Assembly (NCBI GenBank): GCA_005772895.1
Contig: SXIH01000054.1
Coordinates: 1-37,072, forward strand
Length of the DNA: 37,072 nucleotides
Direction of reading: 5' to 3'
Source of the DNA: Bacteroidota bacterium
GTDB lineage: Bacteria > Bacteroidota > Bacteroidia > 2-12-FULL-35-15
Shown: in pieces, positions 32,745 through 37,072 of the stretch
Layout: every line of letters starts with the position of its first letter
Numbering within the stretch: the stretch's first letter is position 1
Made by a program: the position numbers and the translations under genes
Notes under the pieces: model-generated
The model's input: only the letters and a program-made list of their open reading frames with translations
What the model was told of the DNA's origin: nothing
Databases searched by the model: none

Positions 32745-33926
32745 CTATTTCAGGGCATTTATTTTCTCCAAAAGAGCTTCTGTTTCTTTGGGATCGGCAC
32801 CAGTTTCTTTTGCTTTTTCAATAGCTTTTTTTGCCATTGACTGTGCATCTGATTTTTTTCCTAGTTTAAATAATAATGCAGCATTTGTGTCATAAAATGC
32901 CCAATCTGGATACAATTCAATTGATTTTTTTGACCATTCAACTGCATTTTCTAGCATTTTTTTGTCATCAATGCTTTCGTAAAACGACCATGCATAACTG
33001 TTCAATTCTCCCGGATTTGGAGCATCGCATTTAGAAATGTATTCGGAAACAGTATATGCATATTTAGCCCAGTCTTGTGATTCCTGATATATTGAAATAT
33101 CAGATTTTAGTAAAATTTTTTCAGCCTCTTTCGTTTTTGATTTTTTTAGTTTTGATTTTATTAATTCATGTTCAGTCATGTTTTTATTTTGCAAGGTAGT
33201 CCATAAGCCATTTGCATAAATTTGATTTATCTTACTTTCAACCGAATCTGCGTTAATTAATTTGGAAAATCTCTCTTTATTTGTTTCAAGAGACTTAAAA
33301 ACGTTAGAATTGTAATCATTTACATGTTTATAAATAATATCCCAATTCCCTCTTGAAAATAAATCACTTTCTTTTAGTGAAGCAAAATAATTATTCATTT
33401 CTAAATCAAAAGATTGACAAGCTCTATCAAGTTTGGAAAAATATTCAGCAGCAGTTTTTGTATCAACTTTCCCTGTTCCAAAATTAGCCACAGTTGTTGC
33501 TAATTGCTTGTTTGGCGACAAAGCATCTTCTCCATCAGCAATAAATGATTTAACAGGTCCGGCTCCACACACCCTGTGCATTTGTGCGCCATCGCTGTTC
33601 AAATATAATATTGTTGGATATGCATGTATTCCATATTTTTTTGCAATTTCAATTCCTTCTCCATTTTCCATATCAATTTTTGCATTCACAAAATTTTTGT
33701 TGTAGAAATCGGCAGCGGTATCGTTTGTAAAAATATTTTTTGCCATCCATTTACATGGTCCACACCAAGTGGTGTAGCAATCAATGAAAATCATTTTATT
33801 TTCTTTTTTGGCTTTTGCAAGAAGTTCTGCAAATGTCCCGTGTTCAAATTCTATGCTGCGATTTTGCGCGAAAGAAATTCCTACAACAAATGTTGCCAGA
33901 AATAAAATTGAGAAATGTTTTTTCAT
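32745..33926 (-). CDS. Exported thioredoxin-fold protein with C-terminal helices
   Basis: A 393-residue exported protein. After the signal peptide (MKKHFSILFLATFVVGISFA) comes a thioredoxin fold at ~30-140 with the active site FIDCYTTWCGPCKWM (CGPC), then IAKKYGIHAYPTILYLNSDG with the conserved cis-proline. Residues ~150-393 are helical and end in TPR-like pairs (YDTNAALLFKLGKKSDAQSMAKKAIEK). It probably reduces or shuffles disulphides in the periplasm, by analogy with DUF255/thioredoxin-family proteins of Bacteroidota. It lies 29 bases after the acyltransferase gene on the same strand; a variant promoter (TTTG-N21-TATCTTTA) inside the end of that gene may also drive it. Confidence 0.88.
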   Translation of the reverse strand: MKKHFSILFLATFVVGISFAQNRSIEFEHGTFAELLAKAKKENKMIFIDCYTTWCGPCKWMAKNIFTNDTAADFYNKNFVNAKIDMENGEGIEIAKKYGIHAYPTILYLNSDGAQMHRVCGAGPVKSFIADGEDALSPNKQLATTVANFGTGKVDTKTAAEYFSKLDRACQSFDLEMNNYFASLKESDLFSRGNWDIIYKHVNDYNSNVFKSLETNKERFSKLINADSVESKINQIYANGLWTTLQNKNMTEHELIKSKLKKSKTKEAEKILLKSDISIYQESQDWAKYAYTVSEYISKCDAPNPGELNSYAWSFYESIDDKKMLENAVEWSKKSIELYPDWAFYDTNAALLFKLGKKSDAQSMAKKAIEKAKETGADPKETEALLEKINALK

Positions 33927-33947
33927 GGTATTATGTTTTTATAATGA

Positions 33948-33980
33948 TAAAGATACTACTTACTTAGCTCCAAATCCAAA
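33948..33980 (-). promoter_or_regulatory. Possible internal promoter of the thioredoxin-fold gene
   Basis: Minus-strand TTTG (33980-33977), 21 bases, TATCTTTA (33955-33948), one change from TAnnTTTG. It overlaps the 3' end of the acyltransferase gene and lies 22 bases before the ATG. Confidence 0.35.
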
Positions 33981-34525
33981 GAAAAATTTTCAGGATTTTT
34001 GCCTTTAATGTTTTTATAGAAATCCATAATTTGTTTCATGTCTGCCTTAAAATCACCGCTTGGATAAATGATTTTATCTACCCCACAGGTTTTTGTTTCA
34101 TAATTGATAAATGCTAATGCAATTGGAACATTAGCTTTAAGAGCCACATAATAAAATCCTGTTTTCCATTTTTCAACTCTCGACCGTGTTCCTTCAGGTG
34201 TAATTACCAAGCGCAATTCATCATGTTTTTCAAACAAGTCTGCTATAGCATCCACGGAATTTTTCTTTTCATCAATGGAATTTTTTTTACTTCTATCAAT
34301 TGGCAGTGCTCCCAGAGAAAACATTAATTTTTTTAAAGGGAAGCGAATCCATTCTTTTTTGATTACAAAGCGTTGATTTAGCTTCATAACACTAACTGCA
34401 CCCATCCCAAAAATGAAATCCCAATTACTCGTATGGGGAGCAACTACTATTACGCATTTTTTTATGTCGTTTGAAAGATAGTGAGAAACCTTCCAACCGA
34501 AAAGCTTATATATTAGTTTGAACAT
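33956..34525 (-). CDS. PlsC-like 1-acylglycerol-3-phosphate acyltransferase
   Basis: A 189-residue membrane-associated acyltransferase of the PlsC/LPLAT superfamily, which adds a second fatty acid to lysophosphatidic acid or related lipids. Catalytic block I is the H(X4)D motif in PHTSNWDFIFG (His31, Asp36), and block III is ITPEGTRSR (about residues 108-117). It is shorter than typical PlsC (about 240), as expected of the small HTSNWD branch in Bacteroidota, so the exact lipid substrate is uncertain. It has no signal peptide. It is followed by the thioredoxin-fold gene. Confidence 0.88.
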   Translation of the reverse strand: MFKLIYKLFGWKVSHYLSNDIKKCVIVVAPHTSNWDFIFGMGAVSVMKLNQRFVIKKEWIRFPLKKLMFSLGALPIDRSKKNSIDEKKNSVDAIADLFEKHDELRLVITPEGTRSRVEKWKTGFYYVALKANVPIALAFINYETKTCGVDKIIYPSGDFKADMKQIMDFYKNIKGKNPENFSLDLELSK

Positions 34526-34587
34526 AAGTGGTTTTGTTATTACGAATATAGGGAAATTATATCTACTATAATCCTCTTGTATAGTTC

Positions 34588-34654
34588 GTCATGCCCAGCT
34601 GCGACAAGGCATCTCCCCGTAACAAGCAGATCCCGTGTCGCGGCACGGGATGAC
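34588..34654. repeat. Dispersed-type repeat between acyltransferase and helicase genes
   Basis: Near-inverted ends GTCATGCCC (34588-34596) and GGGATGAC (34647-34654), with a nested stem CCCGTG/CACGGG at 34632-34649. It is about 67 bases and G+C-rich against its flanks. The layout fits GTCATCCC-ended repeats that I recall in Bacteroidota intergenic regions. Confidence 0.7.
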
Positions 34655-34692
34655 AGTTGAGAAAATGATTAAGCTCTGAAAGCGCAATACTG

Positions 34693-34725
34693 TTGAGCAA
34701 AAACCAAATTTTTAACGTATCTTCG
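34693..34725 (+). promoter_or_regulatory. Possible promoter of the RNA helicase gene
   Basis: TTG (34693-34695), 22 bases, TATCTTCG (34718-34725), one change from TAnnTTTG. The start site would be near 34732, 15 bases before the TTG start codon. Confidence 0.45.
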
Positions 34726-34746
34726 TGAAAATAAAAATAAAAAATT

Positions 34747-35970
34747 TTGAAGTTCAACGATTTTAATTTTGAAGCAAACTTACAAGAGGGGTTAGATTCA
34801 ATGGGGTTTGAAACTCCTACGCCAATTCAAGAACAGGCGATTCCAATTATTTTAGCTGGGAAGGATTTGATTGGTTGTGCACAAACAGGAACGGGCAAAA
34901 CAGCAGCATTCGTACTTCCTATACTAGATAAAATTTCTAAAAACCCAAGCGATAAAACGGATACATTAATTATAGTTCCTACAAGAGAGCTTGCACTACA
35001 AATTGATCAGGCATTACAAGGATTTTCTTATTTCACATCGGTTAGTTCATTAGCAATTTATGGTGGAAGCGATGGAAGTGTATTTGAAAAAGAAAGACGT
35101 GCGCTGACAGAGGGAGCAAATGTGATTATAGCAACTCCCGGAAGATTGATGGCACACTTGAATATGGGTTATGTTAAGCTGGATAGTTTAAAACATTTGA
35201 TTTTAGATGAAGCAGATAGAATGTTGGATATGGGTTTTGTGGATGATATTTTAAAGATTACTACCTATTTGCCAAAAGAGCGACAAACATTAATGTTTTC
35301 AGCTACCATGGCTCCTAAAATCAGAGCACTTGCAACTAAATTGTTAAAGAACCCAGAACAAATTAGCATTTCACTTGCTAAACCTGCTGAAGGTGTTGTT
35401 CAGGGCGCTTATTTAGTATACGATACTCAGAAAAACAATCTTATAAAATCATTGCTCGAAGGAAAAGATTTGAGCAGCGTTATCATTTTTGTTTCTACTA
35501 AAATAAAAGTGAAAGAACTTGAACGTGATTTAATAAAAGCGGGACTAAAAGCAAAAGCAATTCATTCGGATTTGGAACAACCTGAGCGTGAAGAAGTATT
35601 AAGAAATTTCAGAAGCAAAAAACTTCAAATATTGGTTGCAACAGATATTCTTTCCAGAGGAATTGATATTGAAGATATAGGTTTAGTAATTAATTATGAT
35701 GTTCCAGGTGAGCCTGCAGATTATATTCATCGAATAGGAAGAACTGCACGAGCTGCATCTACTGGTATTGCTTTGACATTTATTAATGAATACGATCAAC
35801 AAAAATTCCAACAAATAGAAACCTTGATTGCTGCTACTGTGAATAAAATTCCTTTGCCCGAAGGGTTTGCAGCTGGACCGCAGTACAATCCTGATTTAAA
35901 AATAAAAAAACCTTTTTCTGGAAAAAAGAAACCACATTTCAATAAAGACAGAAGGCCAGCTAGGAAATAA
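34747..35970 (+). CDS. DEAD-box ATP-dependent RNA helicase
   Basis: A 407-residue RNA helicase that unwinds RNA with ATP. All motifs are present: Q motif (MGFETPTPIQEQAIP), I (AQTGTGKT), Ia (PTRELALQ), Ib (TPGRL), II (DEAD), III (SAT), IV (IIFVSTK), V (ATDILSRGIDI) and VI (HRIGRTARA). The C-terminus is a short basic tail (KKPFSGKKKPHFNKDRRPARK) that likely binds RNA. The start is a TTG at 34747. The next ATG (34801) would remove the phenylalanine-containing FNFEANLQEGL segment upstream of the Q motif, which related proteins keep. It stands alone after a repeat element. Confidence 0.95.
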   Translation: MKFNDFNFEANLQEGLDSMGFETPTPIQEQAIPIILAGKDLIGCAQTGTGKTAAFVLPILDKISKNPSDKTDTLIIVPTRELALQIDQALQGFSYFTSVSSLAIYGGSDGSVFEKERRALTEGANVIIATPGRLMAHLNMGYVKLDSLKHLILDEADRMLDMGFVDDILKITTYLPKERQTLMFSATMAPKIRALATKLLKNPEQISISLAKPAEGVVQGAYLVYDTQKNNLIKSLLEGKDLSSVIIFVSTKIKVKELERDLIKAGLKAKAIHSDLEQPEREEVLRNFRSKKLQILVATDILSRGIDIEDIGLVINYDVPGEPADYIHRIGRTARAASTGIALTFINEYDQQKFQQIETLIAATVNKIPLPEGFAAGPQYNPDLKIKKPFSGKKKPHFNKDRRPARK

Positions 35971-36078
35971 CTTCTGTTTTATACTCCATCAATTACTAAT
36001 TTTACTAGCCTTTATTCTTGACTAATAGTGAATCATTTCGTTACTTAGTTACATATTAATATCTAAAACCTAAAGCCG

Positions 36079-36870
36079 ATGAAAAAAATTTACATTCTAA
36101 TGATTGCTTTTCTACTGAGTTTTTCGGTTAGCAAAGCGCAAACAACACTTACTACAGCAGTAGATTTTACAGTTACTGATTTAGATGGTAACTCACACAA
36201 TCTATTTTCTATTTTAGCTGCAGGTAAATATGTTTGTTTGGATTTTTTCTTTACAACATGCGGTCCTTGCCAAGCAACATGTCCGTATTTTAAAGAAACA
36301 TTTACTAACTATGGTTGCAATACACAAGATGTGTATTTCATGTCCATTGACCAGGGAAACACCAATGCACAATGTGTTGCTTATGAAACAACTTATTTAG
36401 GAGGCCCTCCGGGTTACCCAACAATAAGTGGAAATGATGGTGGTGGAAATGCTGTTGTAACAGCTTACGGAATTTCTGCATTCCCAACGTATATTTTAAT
36501 TGCACCAAGTCATACCATTGTTGAACAAGATATGTGGCCAATAAGCAGTGCTGCAAATTTCGACACTTATTTTTCAGCAAATTCTTTAACATACAAAGCT
36601 TGTTTATCTGGAATTACAGAAGAAAATTTAGCAAGCAGCATTTCAGTTTTCCCAAATCCTGCAGTAAACAGTATTACTATCGAAACATCAAATAGTGAAA
36701 AAGTTTCTTCAGTAAAAGTTTTTGATGTTTTAGGAAAAGAACTAATGAATCAAGTTGTAAACGGAGTAGAGCGTATGGACTTAAACATTTCTGAATTAGA
36801 AAAAGGAATGTACTATATGGAAATTACTACAGCAACAGGAACTGCGGTAAAGAAATTTAATAAAGCATAG
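36079..36870 (+). CDS. T9SS-exported thioredoxin-like protein
   Basis: A 263-residue secreted protein. The signal peptide is MKKIYILMIAFLLSFSVSKAQ. Residues ~25-170 are a redoxin/thioredoxin fold: FTVTDLDGNSHNLFSIL, CLDFFFTTCGPCQATCPYF (CGPC active site) and AYGISAFPTYILIAPS with the cis-proline. Residues ~185-263 form a T9SS type A sorting domain (ISVFPNPAVNSITIETS, VKVFDVLGKELMNQV, LEKGMYYMEITTATG). Thus a thiol-redox domain is carried to the cell surface or medium, where it would be in an oxidising setting; its substrate is unknown. It is monocistronic and ends with a hairpin terminator. Confidence 0.92.
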   Translation: MKKIYILMIAFLLSFSVSKAQTTLTTAVDFTVTDLDGNSHNLFSILAAGKYVCLDFFFTTCGPCQATCPYFKETFTNYGCNTQDVYFMSIDQGNTNAQCVAYETTYLGGPPGYPTISGNDGGGNAVVTAYGISAFPTYILIAPSHTIVEQDMWPISSAANFDTYFSANSLTYKACLSGITEENLASSISVFPNPAVNSITIETSNSEKVSSVKVFDVLGKELMNQVVNGVERMDLNISELEKGMYYMEITTATGTAVKKFNKA

Positions 36871-36899
36871 ACCTCATCCGTCACGCTTATAACGAGACA

Positions 36900-36919
36900 C
36901 CTTCTCCAGTTGGAGAAGG
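36900..36919. repeat. GC-rich palindromic repeat after the T9SS thioredoxin gene
   Basis: CCTTCTCCA (36900-36908) and TGGAGAAGG (36911-36919) are exact arms around GT. It resembles the hairpin in the metX leader in style, and lies just before the terminator. Confidence 0.75.
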
Positions 36920-36922
36920 ATA

Positions 36923-36963
36923 AAAAAAATCCCGCTTCGTAATTTACGGAGCGGGATTTTTTT
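36923..36963. terminator. Bidirectional terminator at the right end of the window
   Basis: An AAATCCCGCTTCGT arm pairs with ACGGAGCGGGATTT (one T.G wobble), flanked by A and T runs, with a loop of about 5 bases. It ends the plus-strand T9SS gene and overlaps the stop of the convergent minus-strand gene. Confidence 0.88.
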
Positions 36964-37072
36964 ATTTCACTTTCGCCAATTTAGGATACATTTTTTCTCT
37001 CATTGCTTTCACTCCTTCATCAACAATGTATTCATCGTAGGTCATTCGTTTATCAATGATTCCGTTTGGAGT
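36962..37072 (-). CDS. C-terminus of an unrecognised protein (runs off window)
   Basis: The minus-strand frame codes for a C-terminal 36 residues, TPNGIIDKRMTYDEYIVDEG then VKAMREKMYPKLAKVK, ending in TAA at 36962-36964. The frame is open at the window edge. It is basic and helical at the end and looks like the tail of a cytoplasmic enzyme. I do not recognise the family, so no function is claimed. It converges on the T9SS thioredoxin gene at a shared terminator. Confidence 0.75.
   Translation of the reverse strand, partial: TPNGIIDKRMTYDEYIVDEGVKAMREKMYPKLAKVK

Noticed and set aside
32737..32760. TGCCCT/AGGGCA hairpin at the end of the thioredoxin-fold gene
   Set aside because: The stem is only 6 bp and no T run follows on the minus strand, so I do not call a terminator.
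34566..34757. A 63-codon frame on the minus strand
   Set aside because: It covers the dispersed repeat and helicase promoter and has no codon or domain signal.
1..37072. Phage, IS element, integrase, CRISPR array or toxin-antitoxin genes
   Set aside because: No transposase, integrase, direct-repeat array or paired toxin-antitoxin frames are seen on either strand.

Overview
The window looks like chromosomal DNA of a member of the Bacteroidota, probably a Flavobacteriales-like or related uncultured lineage. The evidence is low G+C, three proteins with C-terminal type IX secretion (T9SS type A) sorting domains, a two-component-regulator-type propeller protein, DUF4175 and beta-flower proteins, and promoters of the TTTG-N19-TAnnTTTG type used by the Bacteroidota primary sigma factor, with little Shine-Dalgarno signal. 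I see no phage, IS element, CRISPR array or rRNA. Assignments come from reading motifs by eye; no database search was run.

Layout. 1-3.6 kb: 3' part of a TonB operon (TonB C-terminus, two paralogous two-helix mini-proteins, a PstS-like lipoprotein, a TPR protein). 3.6-6.7 kb: KUP potassium transporter followed by an outer-membrane beta-barrel, on the minus strand. 6.9-8.6 kb: a secreted repeat protein, tRNA-Asn(GTT) with a very strong hairpin terminator, and a PfkB sugar kinase. 8.7-11.2 kb: a large T9SS adhesin-like protein. 11.3-12.5 kb: biotin carrier protein and a Tat-exported Mn-type superoxide dismutase, with a promoter so close that the transcript may be leaderless. 12.7-15.4 kb: M1 aminopeptidase lipoprotein. 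15.4-17.7 kb: cyclophilin, PheS and a small TPR protein. 17.8-20.8 kb: small lipoprotein, a conserved unknown, a small T9SS protein and a helical unknown.

20.8-24.6 kb: a DUF4175 membrane/coiled-coil protein joined with a 1-base gap to an RsbW-like anti-sigma ATPase. 24.8-28.3 kb: ferritin and the methionine locus metX / OsmC-like / metZ, in which every gene boundary carries a different dispersed palindromic or inverted-repeat element. 28.5-32.6 kb: a secreted unknown protein with an operon partner that fuses a sensory propeller to a SpoIIE-type PP2C phosphatase; together with the anti-sigma-like ATPase this suggests a partner-switching signalling route. 32.7-34.5 kb: an exported thioredoxin-fold protein and a PlsC-like acyltransferase. 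34.7-36.9 kb: a DEAD-box RNA helicase (TTG start) and a T9SS-exported thioredoxin-like protein. The window ends in the C-terminus of an unrecognised minus-strand gene.

Most genes are ordinary housekeeping or envelope functions. The strongest candidates for something under-described are the secreted unknown/propeller-phosphatase pair, the TonB operon with duplicated two-helix proteins and a PstS-like lipoprotein, and the dense set of small palindromic repeats, one of which lies in frame inside a biotin-carrier gene.
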